Made by a program: the position numbers and the translations under genes. From Cryphonectria parasitica EP155 (Eukaryota > Ascomycota > Sordariomycetes > Diaporthales > Cryphonectriaceae), in the NCBI RefSeq assembly GCF_011745365.1, contig NW_024468912.1:2418001-2482000 (forward strand): a stretch of DNA of 64,000 nucleotides, written 5' to 3'. Positions 34,458 to 47,152 of the stretch are shown here, in pieces. Positions within the stretch are counted from its first letter, which is position 1; every line of letters begins with the position of its first letter. The notes beneath the pieces were generated by a model that was not told the DNA's origin, searched no databases, and saw nothing but the letters and a program-made list of their open reading frames with translations.

Positions 34458-35042
34458 AGTTCTACTATTAACTCATTTATAATAACTATAATATTTCGTT
34501 CAGATATGAATATTATAGCTATATCTCTCTTTTTCAATAATATTTACTTTGGAACAATTTCTCTGCTAATAGCTCTGCATCTTTCAGAGTAGCTGCTAGT
34601 ACTCAGTTTTTTAGTATAATTCTATATAAACTCTTCTTTTTAAAGAATTTCTAATTGCTAATTATAATAATCAGTTATACTTTTTCAAAAGCAAAGCTTA
34701 TATAGAGAAATCCGGAGATAGAATAATTAAAGAAAAGCTTGATTTGCATTATAAATAGTATTTCTAATAATATAGAATAATTTAGCAATATTAATCTATT
34801 ATTAATAATATAAAATATTATTTATTTAGAGAAGCTATTATAGAAAATATTAGTTTTAAGAACTCTAATAAGCATTATATCTAATCTATTATATATATAT
34901 AAGATAATATTTAATATTAGTATATAAAATAAGCATATGCTTGAATACAGAAAGAGAGCTATTAAGCTTATTTCAATATCTATATTCAGCATTGCTTATA
35001 CAGATTTATTCTCTTTATTTCTCAGCTGCAGAAGAATATATG

Positions 35043-35498
35043 TGTAATGAGCACTGCAGTAATCCGAAGATTCCAAAGTACACAAAGGGGTTTATGCTAA
35101 CAAGAGCGGTATCAAAGTGTTAAGTTCTTGGATACGGAACCGTACAAGTTCTGAGAGGTAATGCAAGTGTTCACTGCCTTTGGGGCTATCAGAGTAAGAA
35201 AGTAATCTGATACTTAGATTGACAACTGAAGAGCTATATCCTGAATCTATCTAACGGTAATAAACGCACCCTTATATATTCAGCTCTTCAGTGTGAATAT
35301 GTTGGATAGCAATATATCCAGGTTATCCTGCTAGCTCTGAATAGCACATATCCGAAGCTATCCTTCCTGATTGGTCGTGCTTATAACCCTATCCCTGGGT
35401 TATGTAATCCATGCTTTGTCAGAACGTTGGGTTCTTGACACCTGGTCCTTGTTACTCGTGACTTGTTTTGTGACCTGCATGTTGGATGGGTCATAACA
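35043..35498 (-). repeat. Solo family A LTR
   Basis: 456 bp, TGTAATGAGC to GGGTCATAACA on the plus strand, flanked by perfect ATATG duplications (35038-35042 and 35499-35503). The U3 block is a third variant (GGATAGC/GCTATCC-type inverted repeats, about 35300-35365). It is inserted in the protease region of F and is less mutated than F, so it came in late. Presumed product of LTR-LTR recombination. Confidence 0.92.
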
Positions 35499-37299
35499 AT
35501 ATGCTACTAAAGCAATACTTTTATCTCAGATGCTGCTAAGAGCAGTTATAAAAGCTGTTATAGAAGGAAATAAGAATCTATTAAAAGCTCGAATTATATT
35601 AACAATAAGCTTAATATAGCTAGATTTAGCAATAAGAAATAAAGCTTAAATTGCAGATAGTTAAGCTAGTTTTGAAAAGTACTTAGTAATATTTTAAGTA
35701 TTAATAATCTGATTATTAATAAGCTTTTTAAGCTAGAAAAATATTAAGATTCCGGATTTATGCTGCAATAAATTAGCTGATTTAGCAGTATTTATTTTAT
35801 GCAGATCTAAGCTAGTTTGATTATTAAGATTAATAATTTTTCAAACTTCAAAGCTAACTTCTTAAAAGCTATGAATTAGATAAGCTTTCTATTCTAATAA
35901 TATAATTATTATTTCTCAGCTTAAGATCTTTAATAAATAATCTAGAAACTAATTCAGAAGCTTATTATTAATAGCTTGAATTATTAGCTTTCTGTTCAGA
36001 CTATTGAATTGCTTATTAGATTTCTCTAATTCAATATTTTCAAAATATATAAGAATCTTAACAGTTCTTATACTTGCATTTCTTTTAATCTCATTATTAT
36101 TATATTCAGCTTTCTTAATATAGCGCTTCTTTGCTTTACTAGCATTTATCTAAGCTTAAATAAGCTTAATATTTATAGTATTAATACTGAGAAGCTTTAA
36201 TAGATATAATTCAGCTTAAGCTAAAATAAAATATAACTTCTTTACTTGAATCTTACTAGCATTGCTAAGAATCTTAATATTATTAATTCTATACTAATTA
36301 TTATATTTGAAAATAGAATTAATTTCTTCTTATAATATCTTATTCTTAGCTATCTTAGAATCTCTATACTATTTCTTATTTTCTTAAACTAAGCTGATAT
36401 ATTAAGAGATTCAAGAATTCTTAATACTCTTTAGCTATTAATTCTTATAGAAACTAAGAATTAGATGAATTATATTGTTTTTAAAGTTATTTTAAGCAAA
36501 TATAATCTAGCTATATAATATTAGTTTTGATTTAGAATTTAGAAATTCTAAGCAATTACTAAGATATTATTCTAGCTTTGCTAATGCTAAAGTATAGCAA
36601 ATGCTATAGTTTATAATAATATAAAGTTTTATATATTTATAAGCTTTATAAAACTTCGATCTATAGCTATAATATCTATACAGAGTTTTATTCTTCTTTA
36701 GAATTTTATTAATTTCTGCTTATTATGCTTCAGAATACTGCTTACTCTTATTCTTCGAACTTATATAAATAATATCTATCTATAAGAAATTTGTATTTCT
36801 CTAAGAAGAATTTCTTATAAAAATAGTTTAAAGATATCTAATTAGTTATAAGATCTTTTATAAAGCTTTGATTTGATTATATAAGATATCTTATATTTAT
36901 CTAAAAGTATTAGTTTATAGCTTTAAGAATTTTGCTATTATAATTTAGTTAATATAGAATTGCTTTATTATTAAAGCTAACTAGTTATATTCTTAGTTGC
37001 TCTTTTAAGCAAATTTAGTTTTTAAGATTTACTTGATTAATTTAAGCTAAGCTTATTAATTATAAGTTAATTATTAAAATAGTTAATAGTATGATAGTTC
37101 TACTGCTTATTCTAATGAATTTATTAGTTAATTAGAAGTATTATATATTGAATGTGAAATAGAAATAAGCTATATTTAATTAAGAACTAGCTAAGATGAA
37201 AGTATAGGAAAATCTTGGAATTGAGCTTATTAATAAAGTTAAAGATTAGTAATACTGAAAGCAAGTTAGTTTTGAGTTTTCTTTTAAAGTGCTTTATAA

Positions 37300-38710
37300 T
37301 AAACTTTCAATAGCTTTTCTATAAGATAAGGCTACTTCTTATTACTAATGCTTTCAGCAGTAATATTATGATTAGCTTAGAAGCGCTTAATTCAGATTAA
37401 AGAGAGCTTCATTCATACTTCTGCTATAGATTGATTATTTCTAATCTTAAGATAAGTAAGAGCATTATTATAATCTATAATAAATAATTAGAAGCTAGCA
37501 GCATTAGTAATAAAATAATTATTAATAATATTTAGATACTTCTGCTTAGGAATATATATTTAAAGATAGTTTCAAAAGCAATAAGCAATCAATAGTTGCT
37601 TTTTCTATTTATTTCAAGTTTTAGCGCTTATAATAAATCTTTTTATTTCTTTAGCAATAATTATATTTATATAAAAGCTTTTTATAAAATTAAATACTTA
37701 AATATTATTAATTTCTTTAATCTAATGCTACTAATTAAATTGCTTTAGCTATAAGAAGATTTTTATATAAGCAAATAATATTAATCTACTATTAGCAAGC
37801 TTACTATAAAAGAAGAATCTGAAATTCTAATTATAATAATTATTAGCTAAATAATTAGCTAAACTGAGTATCTGATTAGAAGAGCTTTCAGATATAAAAG
37901 CTATCTTTCCTCTTGATTATTACTTCCTTCGATATTTCTTTGCCTTTCTAATCCAAAGTTCTTGAGTTGAGAATGCTATAGCTGGAATGCTTTTTATATT
38001 CTGCAGAAAATAATACTATAAAGATTGAGAGAGTTTAGATGCTTAAGAGAGATTCAGTTTATAAGTAAAGTATGTATAAGATCTGTCTTATAATGAATAA
38101 TAAAAGATTAAGTTAGCTATTTTATATTATACTAAAATTTTCTTTATTAATAATTCTACTAATTAATAGAAGCATTTTTAATTAAATATAAGATATTAAT
38201 TAAAATTTGATATTAGATAATATTATTATAATTCTTAATTTCTATTTCTTATATATATTAATAGTTTCTTATTTTCATCTTTTTATATTCTTTGCTTTTG
38301 AAATAATATAACTAGCAAGCTTTTGATTCAAAGAATTAATATAGCTAAATATATTCAAATAAAGCATACTAATTAGATTATTATAAGAAGTATAGATCTT
38401 ATTAATTATACTATTTTTCTTTATAAAGTATTATTTATTAAAAGCATTCTATTTTATAATTTAATCATAAATTCATATCTAATATAGTTAAACTTTCTGC
38501 TGCAGCTTATATAAGTTTAAGCTATATCAGCTTCTATATAGAATTATTAATTAATATAAGAAATATTGAAAAAGAAATTTGTTTCTTTGTAATATTAGCT
38601 TGCAAGCTTAATATATCATTTATTAGCTTATAATCAGAACTCATACCACTCCTCCTCTATCTACTCATCTTCCTTCTACAAGAGATTTCAAGCATAATCC
38701 AGAGTTTAGA
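37300..38710 (-). pseudogene. Element F gag
   Basis: RIP-mutated capsid gene of a family D copy, colinear with C 5294-6676. A short section at 37900-38000 keeps more of the ancestral bases than D does (for example TTCTTGAGTTGAGAATGC). No useful open frame. Confidence 0.6.
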
Positions 38711-38889
38711 CATAATGTACAGCTTGTTATATAAGCATAATAGATAAAAGAAATAAAAAAGCTTAGCAGGGAAAAAGAATGCATCTATTTATAAAATAAA
38801 CTTGCTGCTTTTACTAATTCTTACAAACTATAATGCAAACAGCCCTAAGCTACCAGCCTAAACAGCTAAATTCATACTTACCGCATCAT

Positions 38890-39214
38890 TGAATCAGAAC
38901 TAGAGCGCTGTTGCTCTCAAAAGAAAAAAAAAAGAAACAAACAGCTGCTAAAGCAATAAGCAAGAGCTCATGCAATCCAAGCATGCCTATACAGATGAGA
39001 ATAGCAAACTAAGACTGTACAGGCACAAGAACAGAGTGAAAAACCTGTCTTAAACCTGTTCAAAGGGTTCAAAATTGAAAAGAAGAGAAAGAATGCTTGA
39101 TTGTTGCTTATAGCTAAAGAATTTGAAAAGTGAGTAGTATTCTTTATATGTATGAGAATCCTTTGATCCACTGTACTCCATGTTTCATGAACTACCACCC
39201 TGGCCACCACAATA
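38890..39214 (-). repeat. Element F 5' LTR
   Basis: 325 bp, TGAATCAGAACTAG to CACAATA. Has the GATTGTTGCTTATAGC form, like C, instead of poly-T. The 80-codon minus frame at 38968-39210 lies entirely within the LTR and is not a gene. Confidence 0.85.
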
Positions 39215-41796
39215 CTAATAGTTTAATTGATTCGAGAATTATATTCTTTAAGCTATAAAAGCTTCAAAATCAGCTTATGCTATATTATATCTGTAATATT
39301 AAAGGAAACTTTGATTATATATTCTTGGATTAAGATAAATAGATAATTAGTTTCTATATCGATTATATCTTAATTATATATAACAGATTATTCTTTTATA
39401 GTGCTAAGAATATATAGCTACTTCTTTCATTTCCATTGTAATTATATCTGATTAATGATATATAGAAATATAAAGTTTCTCTAAGTACTACTATTCAAGA
39501 ATATGCTATACTTATATTTACGAATATATATACTAAGCTTAATATAAATATAATCTGCTTTAGAAGCTTTATATAGAAACTATTCTAATCTAATTATCTA
39601 TAATTTCTTTATAGATAATTCTAGCTTTTTAAGATCTTTGAAAACTATTTATTCTTCTTTCATACTTATATAGCTACTTCTTAAGCAAGCTTTTTAGCTT
39701 GCTTTTACTTATATTATTATTACTTCTAATTATCTTTCTATTAATGCTAATTATAGATCTTATTATTAATATAAATTATATAGAGTATTATCTTGTATTG
39801 CTACTATTCTATCTTCTTATTTATACATTGCTTAGAGCAGTTATCTAGTAGCTTAATATATGTATTATTATGCTATTTATTGAGAACTTCTCTGAAGCAA
39901 AGCTTCTCTGCTTTAATAGCCTGAAGAATTTGTTCTGATTCTCTAATAAAGAACTATTTGTATTACATCTTTTCTACAAAATGTATTCTGCAGCTATAGT
40001 AAATACAGAAGATTTATGCTAGTTTGTAATATAAATTGTAAAATAAGCTGATTTAAGAGTTCTTATTCTATTATATCTCAGTATTTTGCAAGAGAATACA
40101 GATAAAGAGTTCTTCTAATTCTATCTTATAAACAAGATATTCAATCTATATTATTTTCTTATTCTATTCAATATTGAAGAGAAATCTTCTCTTCCGAACT
40201 TCTGTAGAGCTATTGAGTTCGCTGTTCTCGAAAAACCCTTATAGATTGCTGAATTATCCTCTTTAGCTTGATTTCTCTGTTGCTCTAGAGATATTTTCAG
40301 TATTATTCAGATATTTATACGATTAGCTAAGAGAGTATCATTCCTTATTTATATTTCTAGCTATAGTGCTTAGTACAAGCAATAGAGAGTAATAAAGAAT
40401 GCTATTGCTAAGTTCTATCTCTAGCATCTGAATGCTTTGTTCAATAATATTGAAGCAACTTAAGTTATTACTGCTTATAGTTATACTGAGCATATTTTCT
40501 CATCTTTCTATTGCTACTTGCTTGTAGCGCCTGAGTTTTTAGAAGAACTATTCTAAGCTTTTCTTATTCGAAAGATATATTAAGCAGTTATTATTATAGC
40601 AGAATATTCAGCTGAGACTTCTGTAATCAATAGAATCTAATACTTGCTTTAAGGAGATATTTTTGCTTAGTTGATTGAATTTCTATTATTAAGCAATATT
40701 TACTTAGTATTCTTCTTGAATAGATTGCTATTTGTTTCTTCTGAATTAATAGCAGTTATATAAGATATGCTTTTATTTGTTACAGTTATAGCAAGTAATA
40801 CTATTCTTTCTGCTATACTATTTGTTAGCAGTATTAAGCTTTATAAAGCTAGCATATATAATGCTACTCTAAGCTATGCTGCTATATTAATTATTATTCT
40901 TATATTGGAGTTTCTTGCTTATATTAGCTAAAAATCTCTAAGTTTAGCTTTCTTTCTTCTTGAATTTCTTTATTTATTATTTATATAAATAGTTATTAAT
41001 ATAGATTGCTTAGTTTAAGAATATTGCAAAGTTCTTCAGCTAATTCTATTTGAAGATCTTATTTTTAATATCATTCTTAAGTTTCTTGTAATAATATTCT
41101 ATAAGATTCTTATCTTTCTATAGAAATTATACTAAGAATTATTTAAATCTAATTATATAAGTAGAAGCTGATTTGATTTGCTTAAGATTTATAAGCTATT
41201 AAGCTATAATATATTCTTTATTAAAATTATTAAAGATTTTCTTAAAAGCTTTCTTAAAGCTTGCAAAAAAATCAAATATATTCTTAATGCTCTGAATATA
41301 TATATTAGAATTATTCTAATACTCTAAGTAGTTATATAAAAAAGATTTGTATTAGATAAGAATATTCTTTTCGAAATGAGTTTCTGCAAGAATAACTTTC
41401 TCAGATTTCTTAGTAAACTGAATTATATAATGCAAAAAGTATACTCTGCAATAAGTAAGAAACTTATATAATATTTTTTAATTGCTATTATATATAATAA
41501 GCTTATTTATCTTATATGCTTTCTTAGTATTATTAGCAATTATAGAGATAAGCTGCATCTGCTGAGCTTATTAAGCTTGTTAAGCTAGCTGAGCTTGCTG
41601 GTTAGCAATAGTAGTGCTCTGAGCCTGCTGCTGGTTGTGCAGATTCTAGATATGCTGAGTAAGCTGGTATATCTGATTAATCAGTTCTTTCTAAGTAGGG
41701 ATGTACAAGAATGAAGAGAATTCTTAAGAAGCTATTGTATTCTGTATTGCTCAAGAGGGTAATACTGAACTATTCTTGAATAAGAATTATTAAAAT
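39215..41796 (-). pseudogene. Element I, gag and N-terminal pol of a family A copy
   Basis: Minus-strand family A sequence cut on the left by F just after the protease region (GTTTAATTGATTCGAG matches A2 at 16850). Gag occupies about 41780-40700, with the Q-rich N-terminal region near 41560-41700, and protease lies at about 39600-39430. Its own 5' LTR begins at 41797 but only about 17 bp remain (to 41813) because J is inserted there. RIP-mutated, no open frame of note. Confidence 0.65.
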
Positions 41797-41813
41797 ATAA
41801 TAATATACTGCAG

Positions 41814-42269
41814 TATAATGAGCACTACAGTAATCCGAAGATTCCAAAGTATACAAAGAGGTTTATGCTAACAAGAGCAGTATCAAAGTATCAAATCCTT
41901 AAATACGGAACTGTACAAGTTCTGAGAGATGATGCAAGTATTCACTGCCTTTGGAGCTATCAGAGTAAGAGAGTAATCTGATACTTAGATTAATAACTAA
42001 AGAGCTATATATTGAATTTATCTAAGAATAAGAAATGTATAGTTATATATTCAGCTCTTTAGTATGAATATATTGAATAGCAGCATATTCAAGTTATTCT
42101 ATTAGCTCTGGATAGCATATATTCAGAGCTATTCTTTCTAATTAATTATGCTTATAATCCTATCTCTGGATTATATAATCAATGCTTTATTAGAATATTG
42201 GATTCTTAATATCTAGTTCTTATTGCTTATAATCTATTTTGTAATCTGCATGTTGAATGAATTATAATA
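41814..42269 (-). repeat. Element J 3' LTR
   Basis: 456 bp, TATAATGAGC (from TGTAATGAGC) to GAATTATAATA. U3 variant of the same GGATAGC type as the solo LTR at 35043. Confidence 0.82.
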
Positions 42270-42361
42270 TCATCTCCCTTTTATTAGTTATTGCTCTTAA
42301 CAATCTTTTGTAAGTATTCTGATAAGTTCTCTGTATATATAATCTTATCTTTCTAATTGAG

Positions 42362-42979
42362 ATGTTGAACAGAATTAATAAATCTCATTCTCAGTTCGAG
42401 AAAACTAAATAAAAGAATTCCCTTCTCTTCTTAATTCTCAAAAACGCTATTACTATGCTTTTCTATTCTTTTTGCAAGAATTATAGTATTCAGTTCTATT
42501 AAGTTTCTATTGAGGATTTCTTCTGTTGTGCTGAATGTATTTGCTTAAGCTGCTCTTAGTGCAATGTTCAGAGGCTGAGTGTAGTGGAAATTTGCTGAAT
42601 AGGCATTCAATATTAGTATCTAAAGAATTAATTCGAGAGTGCTAAGAAGCAGCTATATAATGCTGCTATAGAGATAGAGCGCTTGCGGAAGCAGAAGCAT
42701 TTATAGTTTGAGAGAATAATAAAAGCTATTTGCTGAAGTCTTTCTAGCGTGAAGGAGCTGGAATGTAAGAAGGCTGAAAAGGAGTGAGCTTGTATTGCTG
42801 CTGAGATTCGTTCTGTGATTGCAGAGGAATTTGCTGTGGTTGCTGGGGATTCTTCTTTCGAGAGTTTTGATTGGAATTCTGTAGATGTAGGGAATTCTGT
42901 AGTGGATTGGTTGGATTTTCTGGAGAGTGAGATTTCTGAGATCTCTGGATCTCAGTCTGGAATAGAGCAATTATCCTAA
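42362..42979 (+). pseudogene. J convergent accessory ORF (206 codons)
   Basis: Starts at ATG 42362, 92 bp from the LTR edge, and ends TAA 42977-42979, overlapping the pol stop (TAG, minus strand) by two bases. Nine in-frame stops, mostly TAG/TAA/TGA of RIP type. Cys motif FFCCAECICLSCSQCNV, allowing for one stop between S and C, about 65-80 codons in. Then a helical Lys/Arg/Leu-rich stretch (IEIERLRKQKHL) and the conserved tail VIAEEFAVVAGDSSFESF, DWNSVDV, VVDWLDFLESEISE. The plus strand is unusually G-rich for this region. The overlapping minus frames at 42701-42970 and 42744-43004 are shadows. Confidence 0.65.
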
Positions 42980-45900
42980 GTGCTGGTTTTCCTTTCTCTT
43001 TCAATACTTAGCTATTCTTTCCTAAGCATTCTTAATATTTTTCTGTAATTCTTATAAGTTTTCATCTGCTGAATAATCTTTCTACTTAATAAGATATTCT
43101 CTTGTATTATTTGTACTTCTATGCTTAAGAATTTTCCCTACTTTATATTCTGATTTATTGTTTTCTATTTCTGCTATATTATTTATTAGTATTTCCTATA
43201 CTGCTGATTCTAGCAGTAAGATATAGAAAACTGAGTATATTCTCATCTTATAAGATAATACTAATTTATAATTAATTAGAAAAATCTTTTATAAGATTTT
43301 GAATAGTTCTAACTTCTTGTAATCAAATTTATTGCTAAGCTTGATTATCTTAATATTTTTCTAAAGTAAATAAATCTTATCTTTTTTCTATAGAATTAGT
43401 TCTTCAATTTTTTTAGAGTTTGTATATTGTAATATTTGATTCTAAATGAACTATAATTCTAATTAGAATTCTTTCTAAACTTTCTTAATCTTCTTAACTC
43501 TTTTATCTGCAGCTTTTATATCTGCTTCTAATAATACTTTATAATAAGCTATTGAGTTATATTTGTAAAGTATAAAGAATAATAATTTCTTTGTTATACT
43601 TATATCTGTATTATTATAAGCAAACTGTACAAGAAGCAATAGATTAATCTAATTATTCTATTTCTAGTTAATATAGTATTGAAGATATTATTTGATAATC
43701 TAATTTATTCTTTCTATTTATTTATCTATTTGCAGATAAAATGCTATAAATATCTTATAATGTATTCCAAGCTATTTTATAAGCAAAGTTTAAAATTTTG
43801 AATTAAACTTTCTATTTCTATTAGAGATTACTTCTTCTAGTATGCTATAGTTAGCAATAATCATTCTGAGAAATATATATGCAAGTTCTTCTGCTATACT
43901 GCTTTCCTTATAGAAAAGAAAGTAAATATACTTGCTCAGTTTGCAAATTACTACTAGAATGCTATTATATTATATTTTAATTAAGAGTTCTTATAAGAGA
44001 AATAGCTTAATAATAAAGTTTAAACTAATAAATTGCTAAATAATTATAAATACTAATAAGAAATGCAGTAGTTTATAAAGCTTATATCTTTCTGCTTTAT
44101 TCTTCTTATAGCTATTATATTATTGTAAAATATTTTTAATTCTTTTCCTAAAGCTTAATAAATTCTAGTATCTTTTAATATATTCATAGATTGCTCTAAC
44201 TCTCTAATGCTTATATGCTGATACACTATATACATTCTTGATATAGCTGTTTTGTTTATCTAGAGTTATTAATTCTGGATTCTTTTCTGAAGATTCAATT
44301 CTGAAGATAGCATTCAGCTTTCTATATATATTAATAAGATTTTCTAACTCATCTTAAGCAAAAATGTTCTGTATATCTGAGAAATCTATATCTTAATAAT
44401 CTATTCTCTTGCTAAGAGCATTTGCTTATTTATTTTCTAAGCTTTTGCAGTATACAATTCTAAAGTTAAACTATAAAAGGAATTCTGCTTATCTAATTTG
44501 TTGCTTATTCAAGATTTTGATTATTATAAATGTAATCAAGTTTTTGTAATTCAAATGAACAATAATCTAGTATTATGTACTAATAAGATAGTATTGCTAC
44601 TTCTTAAAAGCTTTTATTATTGCTATAAGTTTCTAATCAGAGATTTTATAGTTAATTTCTGAGCTATTCAACTTCTTTGAAAAGTTGCTTATAATCCTTA
44701 AACGCTCTTAATCATCTTATTAACTGAATTATTCTCTGAATGCATATTCTGATATATTAATCTTAATTTTAAAAGATTTATAAGAGTTTGCTTTATATAG
44801 AATTGATTCTAAGATAATACGCTTAATAATCTCATTGAAAGCTTCTTATTTTTTGAAGATTCATTCGAAAAGCTGCTTTTTTTTAATGAGATTTGTAAGA
44901 GAATATGCAATCCAGCTGTAATTCTTAATAAACTGCTTATAGAAGTTGATATATTCGAGAAAAAACTTAACATCTCTAATATTCCTAGAAATTAATCAGT
45001 TTCTAATAGCTTCTACTTTGCTCTTCTGTAGCTTAATACATCCTAGCTTAATTATAAATCCGAGATAGTTAATCTTTTGTATATAAAAGTAACTCTTTGC
45101 AGATTTTATAAGAAGTTTCGCATTCTGGAGTATTTGCAATACTATTTCTATATATTTCTTATATTCTTCCAATATTCGAGAGTAAATAAAAATATTATTG
45201 AGATAAGCAATAATGAACTGATTCAGATGCTTGTATAGAATATGATTGATTATTTCCTGAAATAAAGCTAGAATGTTTATTAAACTGAAGAGCATAATTA
45301 AATATTTATAGTATTTATAGCATATTCTGAAAGCAGTTTTCCATTCTTCTTCTTTCTTTACTCTAATCAGATTGTAAGCTTCTTTTAGATCTAGAGCTGT
45401 AAACTATTATACTTCTTATAGCTTATCTCGTAATTTCTTAATGAGTAATAATAAGTATTAGTTTTTAATTATAATATTGTTAAGTTGCTTATAATCAATA
45501 TATAGTCTGAGCTTGCTATTCTTTTTTGATATGAATAGAATAGGATATTCTGTTGATAACTGCAATAGTTGTATATATCTCTTTTTGAAGTTTTCATTGA
45601 AATACTTTCTAAGCGCTTCTAGTTATATCTTATTTAGTTTATAAATAGAAAAGAATTTGAGCTATTTCTTTTCTTATAGTAAGATCTTGTGATTATATAA
45701 GCTGTATTCTGATAATTCTGTATTTAATTCTTCTTGAAATAGTTTCTCGAACTTGTAATATTCTTATAGAATGTTTGCAAATATTAATTCTAATCTATAT
45801 GCTATTTCTGCTATCTGAAGGAATAATAAGTACTATTGAGTATGCTTCTTTTCGTTTATTGTTTTTAATAATATTTTTGAGAGCCTTGAGCATTCGCTTC

Positions 45901-45984
45901 AGGCTGAACTAAGCGCTCGAAAGCCTAATTCCGAGGTTTTTCTCGTATAAATCTATAATTCACTTTCTAAAGCTTTTCCTTATT
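42976..45984 (-). pseudogene. J pol (RT to chromodomain)
   Basis: Chromodomain near 43250-42976, integrase at about 44200-43300, RNase H, then RT. The open fragment 45295-44996 is in frame and reads ALFQEIINHILYKHLNQFII, then YLNNIFIYS with both catalytic Asp as Asn, then LGFIIKLGCIKLQKSKVEAI. The linker toward protease ends at the K insertion. Confidence 0.75.
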
Positions 45985-46432
45985 TGTAATGAGCACTGCA
46001 GTAATCCGAAGATTCCTAAGTACACGAGAGGTTTATGCTAACAAGAGCAGTATCAAAGTATCAAGTCCTTGAATACGGAACTGTACAAGTTCTGATGAGC
46101 GATGCAAGTATTCACTGCCTTTGAAGCTACTCAATATAGAAAACTGAATACTTAGATTAACAACTGAAGAACTATCTGAAGGAAATCTATCTAACAGTAG
46201 GAAATGTAAACCTTCATATACTTGATTCTTCAGTTCGGATAGATAGGATCAATGTTAATTCCATCGATTTCTTCGTTAACAGAATAGATATCGACTATAT
46301 TTATCTGCTAATAACCCTAACTCTTGATTATATAATCTTCGGTTGGTTCCTTGTAACGTGTTTCAGCTCTGCTGGTTCCTATTAGCCTGTTCTTGTAACC
46401 TTGCTTGGTGTTGGCAGTGTTAGTTTATAACA
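45985..46432 (-). repeat. Element K 3' LTR, divergent subtype
   Basis: 448 bp. The left two thirds match other family A LTRs, but the end from about 46310 (GGTTGGTTCCTTGTAACGTG, TTGGCAGTGTTAGTTTATAACA) differs clearly, and the U3 block is again different (GATAGGATCAATGTTAATTCC region). K may represent a subfamily. Confidence 0.8.
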
Positions 46433-46522
46433 TTATCTTCCTTCTGTAGTCTTTCGTTCCGAAAGTTCTTTCATAAGTTATTCCTTATTCTGATAGCATT
46501 GATCATACTTTCCTGATTTATC

Positions 46523-47152
46523 ATATCGAGCAGAATCAGTTCTCATCGTATTGCTAAGCCTTATTCTCATTCTTCACAGAAATCATCCCTTCTTTCTGCT
46601 ATAGCTACCTTTGGCTCCCTTTCGCTCATGCCTTGCTCATACTGCGAAGATTACAATCTTTCAGCTGAGTATAAGATTGCCGAATCCGAATCTTCCCATT
46701 ATCAGACCTATATACATCTGAGTTTATCGAATTGCAATGTTTGTAATCTAATGCCTGCACAATTGAATCGCATAATCGCTTAACATTATTGCCTGGAAGC
46801 AGAGATGGAAGCAATCGAAGAGGAAGCTGCTAAGCTGAATGCTAAACTCCTTAAGCTGCGCAAGCAGAAAAGGATATAATATGAAAAGATGATATGCGCT
46901 GTTCGTCGGAATATTAATAATATGAAGAAGCTGGAATGTAAGAAAGCTAAGAAGAAGCAAGCTTGCATTGCTGCCGGAGTTCGTTCTGTAGTTGCAGAGG
47001 AATCTGCTATAATTGCTAGAGATTCTTCTTTTAAGAGTTTTAACTGGAATTCCGTAAATATAAGGAATGCAGTAGTAGATTAGTCGGGTTTTCTGGAGAG
47101 CGAGATCTCTGAAGCTTCTGGATCTCAGTTCGGAGCGAAGCAATTATCTTAA
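46523..47152 (+). pseudogene. K convergent accessory ORF (210 codons), best preserved
   Basis: Starts at ATA 46523 (ATG in J and H), 90 bp from the LTR edge, and ends TAA 47150-47152, overlapping the pol stop. Only three in-frame stops in about 210 codons, while the neighbouring pol is full of stops. Features: Ser/Lys-rich N-terminus; CSYC near codon 45; NCNVCNL near codon 79; a long helix EAEMEAIEEEAAKLNAKLLK with RKQKRI; a Lys-rich stretch CKKAKKKQACIAAGVRSVVA; conserved tail SSFKSFNWNSVNIRNAVVD and FLESEISEASGSQF. Predicted zinc-binding plus coiled-coil protein of unknown role. The 131-codon minus frame at 46748-47143 is its antisense shadow. Confidence 0.7.

Larger units (their letters stand above)
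34458..39214 (-). mobile_element. Element F, truncated family D copy in minus orientation
   Basis: Begins at a point equivalent to D about 22540 (upstream of RT) and runs to its 5' LTR at 38890-39214. It contains remnants of the protease region (34900-35040 and 35504-35600, split by a solo LTR), pre-protease region and gag (about 37300-38710). Only the gag side of the element is present. Right flank CTAA (39215-39218), where the uninterrupted family A sequence in A2 reads CTAG. Confidence 0.75.
41814..45984 (-). mobile_element. Element J, family A copy interrupted by K
   Basis: Inserted 17 bp into the 5' LTR of I (left flank TGCAG, 41809-41813). Contains the 3' LTR (41814-42269), the convergent ORF (42362-42979), and pol from the chromodomain back to the protease-RT linker, where K is inserted after TTATT (45980-45984). 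The gag side of J would lie beyond K and G, outside the window. Confidence 0.75.

Noticed and set aside
34470..34592. C-terminal part of the frame 34197-34592 as integrase
   Set aside because: The sequence after 34457 belongs to element F in reverse orientation, so the extension is an accidental fusion.
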